From DAHUYF01 sp963838385 (GTDB lineage: Bacteria > Pseudomonadota > Alphaproteobacteria > ATCC43930 > CGMCC-115725): a stretch of 64,000 nt of DNA. Below, piece by piece: positions 35,941 through 44,869 of the stretch. The stretch covers positions 274,665 to 338,664 of the forward strand of contig CAWIRE010000009.1 of NCBI GenBank assembly GCA_963838385.1, written 5' to 3'. The notes beneath the pieces were generated by a model. It ran no database searches and had not been told where the DNA came from. It saw only the letters and a program-made list of their open reading frames with translations. A program made the position numbers and the translations under genes. The number at the start of each line of letters is the position of its first letter. Position 1 is the stretch's first letter.

Positions 35941-37284
35941 ATGGCGAGGTTCGCTTCCGGCACGTCCCGATGCCAGCGGCGGAAGAGAACGCGGCGCCGG
36001 CTGCCAGGCCGCCTGATCGCGGTCGCGCTCGGCGTCATCATTCTTGCGGGCGTCGTTCCGCCGCTCGTCCGCTCCCTGCCGGCGCGCGCCGCGGGCTTGC
36101 CGCCGCTCCCGGCGGGCTGGCCCTACACCACGCTCGAGCTCGGCGTGGCCAACCCGCCGCCCAACGCGGCAGGCAGGAGGTATGGCTCGCCCTTCGGCTT
36201 CAGATACCAGTATCTCAGCGGCGGCGCCAATACGGGAAAGGGCTGGTCGACGTGGAACGCCGGCGGCGGCTCGTTCGTCGCGGACTACGTGAATGAGGCA
36301 ATCGCCGACCGTCTCGTGCCCGTCTTCACCTATTACCAGATCTATCAGTCGCTGCCGACCGGCGGCGCGGGCGATGAAACGGCCGGCGACCTCGGCAATC
36401 TGGACAACCGCGCGACGATGCAAGCCTACTTCGACGACCTCAAGCTCTTCTTCCGCAAGGCCTCCGCCTTTCCAGGACGTGTCATCCTGCATGTCGAACC
36501 CGATCTGTGGGGCATCATCGAGCAGCGGTACGGTGACGAGGCGGCAAATGCCCCGGTCCAGGTGGCCGCGACAGGCATGGCCGAGCTTCTCACGCTTCCG
36601 AACAACGCCGCCGGTTTCGCGCAGGCGTTCGAGCGGCTTCGCGACGCCTATGCGCCGAATGTCTATTTGGCCTACCACATGAGCGTCTGGGGTACGGGAA
36701 TCAACATGACTTCCGGCCACGCCAGTGCATCGGCGGTTGCGGCTGATGCGACCCGCGCGGCCGGGTTCTACAGATCTCTCGGCGCCCGCTTCGACCTGAC
36801 CTTCGCCGAGTTCACCGACCGGGATGCCGCCTTCTATCAATACGTCCGAAAGGACGGCACACGGTGGTATCGCCCGCAGGATTTCGACAATCTTGCGCTC
36901 TGGATCGCGACGTTCGTCGCCATTGGCGGCAACCGCGTCATCCTGTGGCAGATCCCGGTCGGCAATCAGGTGATGCGCGCGATGAACAACGCGCCGGGAC
37001 ACTACCAGGACGACATCGTCCAGACCTTCCTGAACGATCCTCAGCGCACGCGACTGGCGCAATATGCCGGCGCGGGTGTCATCGGCCTGCTCTTCGGCGC
37101 GGGAGGAACGGCAGCGACCTGTCCCTGCGACGCGATGCACGACGGCGTCACGGACCCCGAGCCCATCAACGGCAACACCACGCCGTCCTACAATGCCGAC
37201 GATGACGGCGGATTCCTCATCCACCAGGCGCAGGCATATTATCAGGCGGGGGCGATGGCGCTGCCGGCGTCGGCGCCGCAATAG
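35941..37284 (+). CDS. Exported protein of unknown function, glycoside-hydrolase-like
   Basis: 447 residues. A strongly basic N-terminus (RRKRTRRR) is followed by a single hydrophobic helix (about 25-45) ending in ARAA, so it is exported or membrane-anchored. The body has barrel-like alternation with VPVFTYYQIYQS, VILHVEPDLWG, AYHMSVWG, FAEFTDRDAAFYQY and VILWQIPVGNQ. The acidic strand ends (HVEPD, AEFTD) resemble catalytic positions of TIM-barrel glycoside hydrolases. I cannot name a family; processing or degrading the EPS is an inference from position. The N-terminal extension from 35857 is possible but unsupported. Confidence 0.6.
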   Translation: MARFASGTSRCQRRKRTRRRLPGRLIAVALGVIILAGVVPPLVRSLPARAAGLPPLPAGWPYTTLELGVANPPPNAAGRRYGSPFGFRYQYLSGGANTGKGWSTWNAGGGSFVADYVNEAIADRLVPVFTYYQIYQSLPTGGAGDETAGDLGNLDNRATMQAYFDDLKLFFRKASAFPGRVILHVEPDLWGIIEQRYGDEAANAPVQVAATGMAELLTLPNNAAGFAQAFERLRDAYAPNVYLAYHMSVWGTGINMTSGHASASAVAADATRAAGFYRSLGARFDLTFAEFTDRDAAFYQYVRKDGTRWYRPQDFDNLALWIATFVAIGGNRVILWQIPVGNQVMRAMNNAPGHYQDDIVQTFLNDPQRTRLAQYAGAGVIGLLFGAGGTAATCPCDAMHDGVTDPEPINGNTTPSYNADDDGGFLIHQAQAYYQAGAMALPASAPQ

Positions 37285-37301
37285 AGCCGGCGCTGCCGTC
37301 C

Positions 37302-38612
37302 CTAATGGTCAGCGCGCGATTGCGAGCCGATTTCGACCGTCGCCGACCCGTGCAGCGAATCCGGTGCCGCGGCGGAGCCGCTGCCGGATGAGCGCAGGTG
37401 GCCCGGCCCGAGCAACCTTTCGTAGGCCGACAACAGGGCGGGCGCCTGGTGGTGCCAGGCGAGGGTGCTCTCTACGCGCCGGCGTCCGAACGCCGCCATC
37501 CGTTCACGACGCACGGGGTCGTCGATCAGCTCGATGATCTTCCGCGCGAGGTCGACCGGATCATTGGCCCGCGCATAGAGGGAGGCTTCCTGCGCGGAGA
37601 ACCGCCCTTCCGTGACATCGAATTGAACGATCGCCTTGCGGAGCGCCATGTACTCCATGATCTTGTTCATGGTGGATTTGTCGTTCATCTGATTGACGGT
37701 GTCGGGATTGACGCAGATATCGGCGGTGCTGATCATCGCCAGGAGCGCGGCGTCGGGCACGCGACCGGTGAACGTGATGTGGTCGGCGACGCCCCGAGCC
37801 CGGGCATAGGCCTTGAGGGCCTCGAGTTCCGGGCCGTCGCCGACGAGGCCGAAATGAACGTCGGTCCGAGCGAGCTGGCGGACGATGTGGTGCGCGGCGT
37901 CGATGAGGTGCTGTATGCCTTCCTGCTCGCCCATGACCCCGATATAGCCCACGAGGTAGCGCCGGCCGCACCTCAGCGCCGGATCCTCCGGCACGGCCCG
38001 CAGACGGCTCAGGTCCGGGCCCGAGCGCACGATGACGACGCCCTGCGGCGCCATGCCGCCCCGCTCGATTGCTATCTGTCGATAGGAGGCGTTGGTGGCG
38101 ATGCTCATGTCCGCCAGCCGGAACGTCAGACGCTCGAGCAGGAGCATGATGCGATAGAGCCGGTCGCGACGGCCGAATTTCGCCTCATAAAGCTCCGGGC
38201 AGAGGTCGTGATGGTCGAAGACGAATTTCGTGCCGAACAAGAGCTTGAAGCAGGCGGCGACCAGGAAGATCGTATCCGGAGGATTGCAGGCCTGGATGAC
38301 GTTGAACCCGCGCGTGAGAAAGATGCGCATCGCCAGCACGAACTGCCAGTAGAGCGCGGCCCCGTACTCCGCCAGGTAGTGCGCGGCCCCCGGCGCCTCG
38401 GGCGGCAGCGGATGGCGAAACACGTGAATTCCCTCCAGAACCTCGCGCCGCCGCCCATACCCGCGTCCCATGGGACAGATCACCGATACGTCATAGCCGT
38501 TCGCGGCGAGCGTGGTGGCTTCCTGCCAGACACGCCGATCGAAGGGAACGGGAAGATTCTCGACGATGATGAGTATTCGTTTGCGCCGGGGCGGCTTACC
38601 AATTGATGCCAT
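37302..38612 (-). CDS. Glycosyltransferase family 4
   Basis: 436-residue GT-B fold enzyme. The N-terminal domain opens ILIIVENLPVPFDRRVWQEA, a signature of bacterial EPS GT4 proteins, with KFVFDHHDLCPELYEAKF later. The C-terminal nucleotide-sugar domain carries YIGVMGEQEGIQHLIDAA, HITFTGRVPDA, and CVNPDTVNQMNDKSTMNKIMEYMA with a glutamate in place for donor binding. It overlaps the start-proximal gene by 17 bases and should be co-transcribed with the sugar dehydrogenase. Donor sugar unknown. Confidence 0.9.
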   Translation of the reverse strand: MASIGKPPRRKRILIIVENLPVPFDRRVWQEATTLAANGYDVSVICPMGRGYGRRREVLEGIHVFRHPLPPEAPGAAHYLAEYGAALYWQFVLAMRIFLTRGFNVIQACNPPDTIFLVAACFKLLFGTKFVFDHHDLCPELYEAKFGRRDRLYRIMLLLERLTFRLADMSIATNASYRQIAIERGGMAPQGVVIVRSGPDLSRLRAVPEDPALRCGRRYLVGYIGVMGEQEGIQHLIDAAHHIVRQLARTDVHFGLVGDGPELEALKAYARARGVADHITFTGRVPDAALLAMISTADICVNPDTVNQMNDKSTMNKIMEYMALRKAIVQFDVTEGRFSAQEASLYARANDPVDLARKIIELIDDPVRRERMAAFGRRRVESTLAWHHQAPALLSAYERLLGPGHLRSSGSGSAAAPDSLHGSATVEIGSQSRADH

Positions 38613-39960
38613 CGTATCGCTCGCTTGAGTCCCCGTTCCGTCCGAATCCCGCCATGTCGATGACGGCCTTCTGTGGCGCGAGCTGCGACCAGAGATCCCG
38701 ATAGCCGGGATCCGCCGTCCCGATCAGAATGAGTTCGCCGTGCGCTATGACCTCCTCCGCGGTATCCGCCATGAGCTTGGCGATGTGCGGTATGGCGTTG
38801 AGGATGTGCCTGCGGTTGGTCCCGACGAGCTGTGAGAGATGGATGTTCCGATCGTAGAGACGCACGTCGTAGCCCTTGCCGATCAGGCTCTCGATCAGCT
38901 CCACCATCGGGCTTTCCCTGAGGTCATCGGTGCCTGCCTTGAAGCTGAAGCCGAGCACGCCGATGCGCCGGCGCCCTTGGCCGGCGACCATGCGCAGGGC
39001 CCGCTCGATCTGCAGGCGATTGCTGGGAAGAATGCTTTCGAGCACCGGAAGGGAGAGATCGATGTGGCGGGCCTGGTAGGTCAGCGCCCGCAAGTCCTTG
39101 GGCAGGCATGATCCGCCGAACGCGAAGCCGGGATAGAGATAGGACGGCGAGATATTGAGCTTGGTATCCTGGCAGAAGACGTCCATCAGGCGGCGACCGT
39201 CGATCCCGAGCGCCTTGCAGATGTTGCCGATCTCGTTGCCGAACGCCACTTTCAACGCATGCCATGAATTGTCGGTGTACTTGATCATCTCGGCGATCTC
39301 GACGCTGGTCTGGATCAGCGGCGCCTGGATGCCGCGATAGAGGCCGGCCACGATCCCGCGCGAGCGCTCGTCGAACGCGCCGATGACGATCTTCGGCGGG
39401 TCGTAGAAGTCCTTGATCGCGGAACCTTCGCGCAGGAATTCGGGATTGTTGGCCAGGCCGAAATCGACGCCCGCCGTCTTTCCGCTCGCCCGCTCCAGTG
39501 TCGGCCGGATCAGCCCGCCCATCGTGCCGGGCAGGATCGTCGAGCGGATCACCACGACGTGGAATTGATGGCTGCGGCGGAGGGCGGAGCCGATTTCTTC
39601 GCACACGCGCGTGATGCTGCTGAGATCGACACTGCCGTTCGGCCGGCTGGGCGTCCCGACGCAGATGAGCGAGACGGCGCTCGCCGTGACTGCTTCGGCC
39701 GCGTCCGAGGTCGCTCTGAGACGCTTCTCCTGCGCCGTCGCCTGGATGAGCTCGGCCAGGCCGGCCTCGATGACCGGCGGCATTCCGTCATTGATCAGCT
39801 CGATCTTCGATTGCTGGGGATCGACGCCGATCACGGTGTGGCCGCTCTTGGCCAGGCATGCCGCCGAGACGGTGCCGACATAGCCGAGGCCGAAGACGGC
39901 CATCGTGCAGTTTCGGGATCGTGCGCCGGCGGGACGCGACTCGGACACCATGTCGAGCAT
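38596..39960 (-). CDS. Nucleotide-sugar dehydrogenase, GDP-mannose (AlgD)-like
   Basis: 454-residue NAD-dependent enzyme oxidising a nucleotide sugar to a uronic acid for the EPS. The NAD motif MAVFGLGYVGTVSAACLA is near 20-37 and the catalytic cysteine C285 in GFAFGGSCLPKDLRAL. The GGSCLPKD form is AlgD-like, whereas UDP-glucose dehydrogenases usually have GGxCFPKD, so GDP-mannuronate is favoured. The start at 39960 has GAGAGG seven bases upstream. It overlaps the GT4 gene by 17 bases. Confidence 0.87.
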   Translation of the reverse strand: MLDMVSESRPAGARSRNCTMAVFGLGYVGTVSAACLAKSGHTVIGVDPQQSKIELINDGMPPVIEAGLAELIQATAQEKRLRATSDAAEAVTASAVSLICVGTPSRPNGSVDLSSITRVCEEIGSALRRSHQFHVVVIRSTILPGTMGGLIRPTLERASGKTAGVDFGLANNPEFLREGSAIKDFYDPPKIVIGAFDERSRGIVAGLYRGIQAPLIQTSVEIAEMIKYTDNSWHALKVAFGNEIGNICKALGIDGRRLMDVFCQDTKLNISPSYLYPGFAFGGSCLPKDLRALTYQARHIDLSLPVLESILPSNRLQIERALRMVAGQGRRRIGVLGFSFKAGTDDLRESPMVELIESLIGKGYDVRLYDRNIHLSQLVGTNRRHILNAIPHIAKLMADTAEEVIAHGELILIGTADPGYRDLWSQLAPQKAVIDMAGFGRNGDSSERYDGINW

Positions 39961-40256
39961 GTCGAAAACCTCTCTTGTCGCCGCGATCGGTGATCTGCTG
40001 CGGCAGCAGAGTTGCAATGTCCTGAAGTGCTTTCAGATATCTGAAACGACGTTGTCGGCTCGCGGCCAAGGGGCGCTCGGCTTCGGCAAGGCGACACTCC
40101 CTCGGCGCAGTTTTGTTTTCTTTTGTTATCTATTATCTATGCGCCGGTTCCGCTGTCAATGCCGTTCGGTGGCATCGGCGGGGATTTCGTGTTTTCGACG
40201 AACCGTCGCGACAGGGAAGGAAAAGACGCGGCGGCAGCCGGCGCGGCGACGGACGC
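39961..40256 (-). other. Promoter region of the sugar dehydrogenase-GT4 operon
   Basis: 296 bases between the ATP-grasp stop and the sugar-dehydrogenase start. A marked AT-rich block (40110-40140) reads GATAACAAAAGAAAACAAAAC on the minus strand and contains the recurring AAGAAAAC box. No gene or terminator hairpin is evident. Confidence 0.5.
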
Positions 40257-41537
40257 TCAGATCGGGAGCAGCCCGCCCGCTTGGGACAAGATCAGGCGCA
40301 TGCGCTTGATTCGCGCGAACAGGCGATCGGTCCTACGGGTGCGCCGCGCCCATCGAACCATTGCCTGGAAGGCCGCGGGGTCGTCCCAGGGAACGTCGTG
40401 ATAGGCTTCCCGCAGATGCGGGCTGGCAGCGTCGCGCAGCCACTCCTGGGGAAAGAGCGCGACCACTCGCGGATCGGGGCCGGAGCGAAGGTCGCAACGG
40501 CGGTCGAGCAGGCGCCGCGCGGCGGCGCCGACCAGGCTGGTATCCACGTCCCTTCCGAGATGAGCGGTCGGCGTCAGCCGGGCATTTATCTCGAGAAAAT
40601 GACTTTGACCGGTTCCGTCGTCATGCATGAAGTCGAACCCGCAAAAGCCCGAGAGCTGCAATGCCCGGCACAGCGTCCGGGCGGCGTCTTCGATGGCTGG
40701 CACCTTCGTGATCTCGACCAGGGTCGCAGGCCCGGTCGAGCCCGGGTGGGTCTCGCGGGCGATCGCCGTTATCGCCGCCACGACCTCGCCGCGCTGCGCG
40801 AAGACGGCGGTGTTGGCGGGCCTGCCGGTCACATAATCCTGGACGACCGTCACGGGAGGGATATCCGCCTGCCGCCGCATCAGCGGCCCGAAGGTCTCGG
40901 CGGCATAGGAATCCCACAGGGCCGTCGATAGCTTCTGCCTTCTGTTCAGGAGGGCGTAGCCGGCCACGAGCGACCTGAAATCTCTCGCGATCACGACCCC
41001 CCTGCCGCCGAAGGTAAAATCCTTCTTCAGCACCTTCGGGAAGCTGTCGGTCTCGAACCGCGAGATCGCCTCTCGGGAGCGCACGATATCGTAGCGCGGC
41101 ACGAGGATGCCCAGCCGCCGCGCGACCTGCATCACCTCCGATTTCGTCCGCACGAGCGCGAACCCGTCGGGATCGCCCAGCGATCGCTCGATCCGCGCGG
41201 CGATGGCCGCGTGCGCCGGCGCTCGACCGGCGGTGCAGCGCGCATGAACGGCATGAAGATGGGCCAGGGCGTCGTCGTCGCAGGGAATGATGGCCCGCGG
41301 ACGGCATTCCTCGATCGCCCGAGCGAGGCACGCGCGCGGCTGCAGCGGCGATAGCGGGACCCAGCGCGACACGCCCGTGCTGAACCGCAACGGACTGTGA
41401 CGCGGGCTGAGCGCGACGATGGTGAACCCCGCGCGTTTCACGTGGCGCGCGATATGAGCCGGCGCCGGCCAATTTTCGGTGGTCACCATCAGCAGGATGT
41501 TCGAAAACACGTCGTTTTCATCGCGAGCATCGGCCAT
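40257..41537 (-). CDS. ATP-grasp family protein
   Basis: 426-residue ATP-grasp ligase-like protein. The N-terminal pre-ATP-grasp region is ILLMVTTENWPAPAHIARH. Then FPKVLKKDFTFGGRGVVIA acts as the nucleotide-binding lysine/glycine loop, VVQDYVTGRPAN is central, and HFLEINARLTP is the Mg-binding E-x-N end. The chemistry should be carboxylate-amine (or carboxylate-thiol) bond formation, substrate unknown. The start at 41537 is set by GGAGGTG upstream; the longer frame overlaps the divergent flavoprotein gene. Such ATP-grasp genes recur with flavoproteins in EPS loci. Confidence 0.82.
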   Translation of the reverse strand: MADARDENDVFSNILLMVTTENWPAPAHIARHVKRAGFTIVALSPRHSPLRFSTGVSRWVPLSPLQPRACLARAIEECRPRAIIPCDDDALAHLHAVHARCTAGRAPAHAAIAARIERSLGDPDGFALVRTKSEVMQVARRLGILVPRYDIVRSREAISRFETDSFPKVLKKDFTFGGRGVVIARDFRSLVAGYALLNRRQKLSTALWDSYAAETFGPLMRRQADIPPVTVVQDYVTGRPANTAVFAQRGEVVAAITAIARETHPGSTGPATLVEITKVPAIEDAARTLCRALQLSGFCGFDFMHDDGTGQSHFLEINARLTPTAHLGRDVDTSLVGAAARRLLDRRCDLRSGPDPRVVALFPQEWLRDAASPHLREAYHDVPWDDPAAFQAMVRWARRTRRTDRLFARIKRMRLILSQAGGLLPI

Positions 41538-41673
41538 CGTTCGACACCTCCGGCCGCCGGTGAGATGCGGATTTATTGACATTAGTTTAATTTCGTCCGT
41601 TCGGTAGTTTACGATAAGAAAATCATCGCGTATAGGAAAGATATGTCGGCCCGTTAACACATCGTCGAGCGCC

Positions 41674-42925
41674 ATGACCCTCTCCACGGATGCCACGGAC
41701 ATCGCCATCGTCGGGGCCGGACCCTACGGACTGTCGCTCGCCGCTCATCTGCGCGGCAGCGGTGCCGGCTTCCGGATCTTCGGCAGTCCGATGAGCAACT
41801 GGCGACTGCACATGCCCAAGGGAATGCGGCTGAAATCGGAGGGGTTCGCCAGCAATCTCTACGATCCCGGCGGCACCCTGACGCTCGCGCGATACTGCGC
41901 CGAAAACCGGATCGCCTACGCCGATCTGGGCCTCCCCGTGCGGCTGGAGACGTTTGCCGCCTATGGCATGGAGTTCCAGAGGCGCTTCGTGCCATCACTC
42001 GAGGATAAGACCGTCGTCGCCCTGGACCGGTCCGCGGCGGGATTCCTGCTGCGCCTCTCGGACGGCGAGAGCGTCAGCGCGGGCCGGGTGGTGATCGCGA
42101 CTGGCATCAGTCATCTCCACTACGTCCCGCCCGTGCTCGCCGCGCTGCCGCGCGGGTTCGTCTCGCATAGCTCGCAGCATGGCGATCTCGAGCCGTTGCG
42201 GGGCCGCCACGTGACGGTCGTCGGAGCGGGCGCCTCAGCGCTGGATCTGGCCGCCCTGCTGCGTCATTGCGCGGCCTCGGTCCAGGTCGTCGCGCGCAGG
42301 CCGTTCATCGATTTTCATGAAAAGATGCGGCTGCCGCGGCCGCTCGTGGACCGCGTCCGAGCGCCCATGTCGGGGTTGGGCCCGGGCTGGCGCTCGCGCC
42401 TGTGCACCGATGCGCCGCTGCTGTTCCACCATATGCCGCGGCAATTCCGGCTGGCGGTGGTGCGACGCCATCTCGGCCCCGCTCCCGGATGGTTCGTGAA
42501 GGATCAGATCGTCGGGCATGTGCCCTTGATGCTGGGCGTCGCGCTTGATGCCGCCGATGTCCGGGGCGACCAGGTACATCTCCGGGTGAGCGATCGCGAT
42601 GGCGTGGGGCGCGAGATCGTCACCGATCACGTGATCGCCGCGACCGGCTACCGGCCTGACCTCCGGCGGCTGCCCTTCCTCGGCGACGAGCTCTGCACGG
42701 CGCTGCGCACCGCCGATGACGCGCCGGAGCTGTCTGCGAATTTCGAAATCTTCGATCCCGGGCCTCTATTTTGTCGGCCTCGCTTCGGCGAACAGTTTCG
42801 GTCCGCTTGCCCGCTTCGCCTTTGGCGCCAATTTCGCGGCGCGGCGGCTGGCACGGCACCTCGCGCGATATGCGCGCTCGCGCCCCTGGCCGCAGGCGCA
42901 TGAACCATTGCGGGCGGCCGAATGA
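41674..42925 (+). CDS. FAD/NAD(P)-binding monooxygenase-like flavoprotein, apparent 3' frameshift
   Basis: A class B flavoprotein-like enzyme with an N-terminal FAD motif IAIVGAGPYGLSLAAHL (about 10-26), MSNWRLHMPKGMRLKSEG, a second dinucleotide motif HVTVVGAGASALDLAAL (about 180-196), and IAATGYRPDL. The straight frame runs to 42903, but after GGG at 42760-42762 the family-like ending PGLYFVGLASANSFGPLARF continues in the next frame to a stop at 42925. One extra G in that run explains it. The 1252-base span leaves a remainder of one. Without correction the last 50 or so residues are scrambled and the terminal FAD contact is lost. Confidence 0.78.
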
Positions 42926-43022
42926 AGCGCGCGCGACGCCGCACAGGGGCCGAGCCAGGGAAGGGCAGCCGCGGCGCAGAAGCGATCTGGCCGTCGCGCG
43001 CCGTCCGTGCTGCCGGGTCTTG

Positions 43023-43988
43023 TCACTCGACCGCGGCCGCTGAGCCGGCGGCTCCCGCCCCGTCGCGACCCGCCCCCGACGCCGGGAGCGCCGGAGGCAG
43101 CGTCTTCAGGATATTCAGATAGTGCAGCGCCTCGGCCCAATGGGCGGCGGCTCGGGCATTCTCCGCCTGGAGCCAGAATGCCGCTCGCAGAGGTTGACCG
43201 GCGCGCGCCGCGTCATCCGGCCACTGCGCCGCAATCTGCCGATAGGTGTCGAGGGCGTTGTCGCTTTCCGGCTGATCGAGGTGGCGCGCGGCGATTTGGC
43301 GCCCAAGCCTGTCCATCATTGCCGAGAGCGCGCCGACCTCGGGCGGAGGACGCGCGGCGTCGGGATCGTCGCGCGCTAAGTCGGGGTTGGCCCGCATTCT
43401 CGCCGCCGCAGCACCGCCGGCGCTCGCATCCCGGGGGAGACCGGCGCCCGTCCGGCGTTCCGGCCGCTCGAGCCCCGAAGCCACAGGTCCCGGCACCGAT
43501 CCGATGGTCGCGGGTATTGGCGAATCTTCTAGAACATGCGCGACGCCGACGCCGGTGGCGACGCCCGCCACGAACAGGCACGCCGACAGAAACAGTCGTG
43601 GCTGCGACCGAGGCAGCGCTCCGGCGTCGCCGCGGTCGAATGCCGTAGCCACGGCCGCCTGGCGCCCGACCGCAACGGGTTGGTGCGGTGACGAAGGCTC
43701 CGTCTCCGTCTCCAGCCCATGCGCCGTGGCGCGGTGAAAGAACGCACCATCCGAAAGCCGGCGAAACGAGGGCATCTCATCCGGCTCGAGCTGCGCCCCT
43801 GCTTCCGGCCGAAGCGGCGGGGGCTCGCTTCCTGGCGCCGGTCGAGAGGCTCCGTCCGCAGCGTGAGCGAGATGCCGGGGTTGCTCCGCGCCCGCCGGCT
43901 GCTGGGAATTTACTGACCGTGACGGACGTTCCGGCTGAACCGCCTCGGGAGCAAGCCGACCTGCTTTCGCGGACGGGGTCTCGCTCAT
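43023..43988 (-). CDS. Hypothetical single-pass membrane protein
   Basis: 321 residues, no family recognised. The first 130 residues are proline/alanine-rich and charged. One hydrophobic helix (about 132-150, LFLSACLFVAGVATGVGVA) is followed by an outer region with a helical TPR-like pattern near 215-300 (IAARHLDQPESDNALDTYRQ, EALHYLNILKTLP). This suggests a periplasmic domain anchored in the inner membrane. Divergent from the module gene at 44262 and convergent with the flavoprotein gene. A role in EPS biosynthesis or regulation is possible by position only. Confidence 0.6.
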   Translation of the reverse strand: MSETPSAKAGRLAPEAVQPERPSRSVNSQQPAGAEQPRHLAHAADGASRPAPGSEPPPLRPEAGAQLEPDEMPSFRRLSDGAFFHRATAHGLETETEPSSPHQPVAVGRQAAVATAFDRGDAGALPRSQPRLFLSACLFVAGVATGVGVAHVLEDSPIPATIGSVPGPVASGLERPERRTGAGLPRDASAGGAAAARMRANPDLARDDPDAARPPPEVGALSAMMDRLGRQIAARHLDQPESDNALDTYRQIAAQWPDDAARAGQPLRAAFWLQAENARAAAHWAEALHYLNILKTLPPALPASGAGRDGAGAAGSAAAVE

Positions 43989-44162
43989 TTTTCGCCTCCG
44001 GTCGCCTCATTCTTTACAAAAGAAAGATGAAAGTCGACAGCCATGTCGTTGAATAGCCGGCGGAACTTCCCAACCATAAGAAGTGCGAAAAGGGGGCGCC
44101 CCGGCAGGGAGCGAAGGGAAGGCTGCGCGCCTGTCGGCGCGGTTGTCTCGACGCCTACTTGT

Positions 44163-44175
44163 TCAATTTTATCCC
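44163..44175 (+). promoter_or_regulatory. Shared 13-bp element upstream of module gene A2
   Basis: TCAATTTTATCCC, identical to 22512-22524, located 86 bases before the start of the paralogous gene at 44262. CTTTTTC and GACAAGAAAGAAG follow, as in the first copy in similar order. Confidence 0.45.
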
Positions 44176-44261
44176 GCCTAGCCTTGACTGGCTTTTTCGT
44201 GACAAGAAAGAAGCGCCGAAAGGGGCCGGCGAGCCAAGCCGAAAATAAGGGGAGAGACCGA

Positions 44262-44639
44262 ATGGCCGATATCAATTTCAACGGTCTTTCGCTGTGTGAA
44301 GCGGAAGAAGCTGTCGCGGAAATTTGGAGCTGCCTTGAGGAATATGACATCCCGTCGCCCGTCGTGAACGTTGGTGCCTGCACAAACGCCAGGATCACAA
44401 TGGGATTTACCTTCGAGGAGCCGATCTGGGCCGAGCTGGTGACGCACCGCCTCTCGACTCTGATGTGCGGCGTGGGGGCGGGCTGGAGATCTTCCGCACT
44501 GCCAACGAGGAAGAGCGATGCGGCGCGGCCTCCGTCGCCGCGGGAAGAGACGACGATCTGCTTCCTTCACGTTGCGGCGGCACTTCCGGCGGAGGCGGTG
44601 GCCGGAATTGAGGTTTTTCGTCGAGCAAAGCGGCGATAA
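44262..44639 (+). CDS. Small protein of unrecognised family (module protein A2)
   Basis: 125-residue frame starting at ATG 44262 behind GGGGAG. Residues 1-65 (LCEAEEAVAEIWSCLEEYDIP, then FTFEEPIWAELV) align with the 80-residue protein at 22253. After about residue 72 the sequence loses similarity, and another frame offers GLEIFRTANEEER, which would fit the paralog's final strand better. A small frameshift near 44480 is therefore possible, giving a shorter true product. It is followed 77 bases later by the helix-turn-helix gene. Function unknown. Confidence 0.6.
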   Translation: MADINFNGLSLCEAEEAVAEIWSCLEEYDIPSPVVNVGACTNARITMGFTFEEPIWAELVTHRLSTLMCGVGAGWRSSALPTRKSDAARPPSPREETTICFLHVAAALPAEAVAGIEVFRRAKRR

Positions 44640-44869
44640 CGAACACGATGCCGTTCGCTGCGGCCGTTTTCGGCCGCACCGGGGGCGGACGGTAAGAACT
44701 GCACAGCGAAACCGAGGTGATTGCCGGACTCTCCACTTATTTGGATATGATTTCGCCCCGTCGCGTGTTAAAGATCAGGAAGATAGGGCGAACACAGGTC
44801 TGGATCCTGTCGCCAAGAGGGCTGCGAACGCAGTTGAAAAGGCTCCAGCACGGGAGAATACGAAGACAG

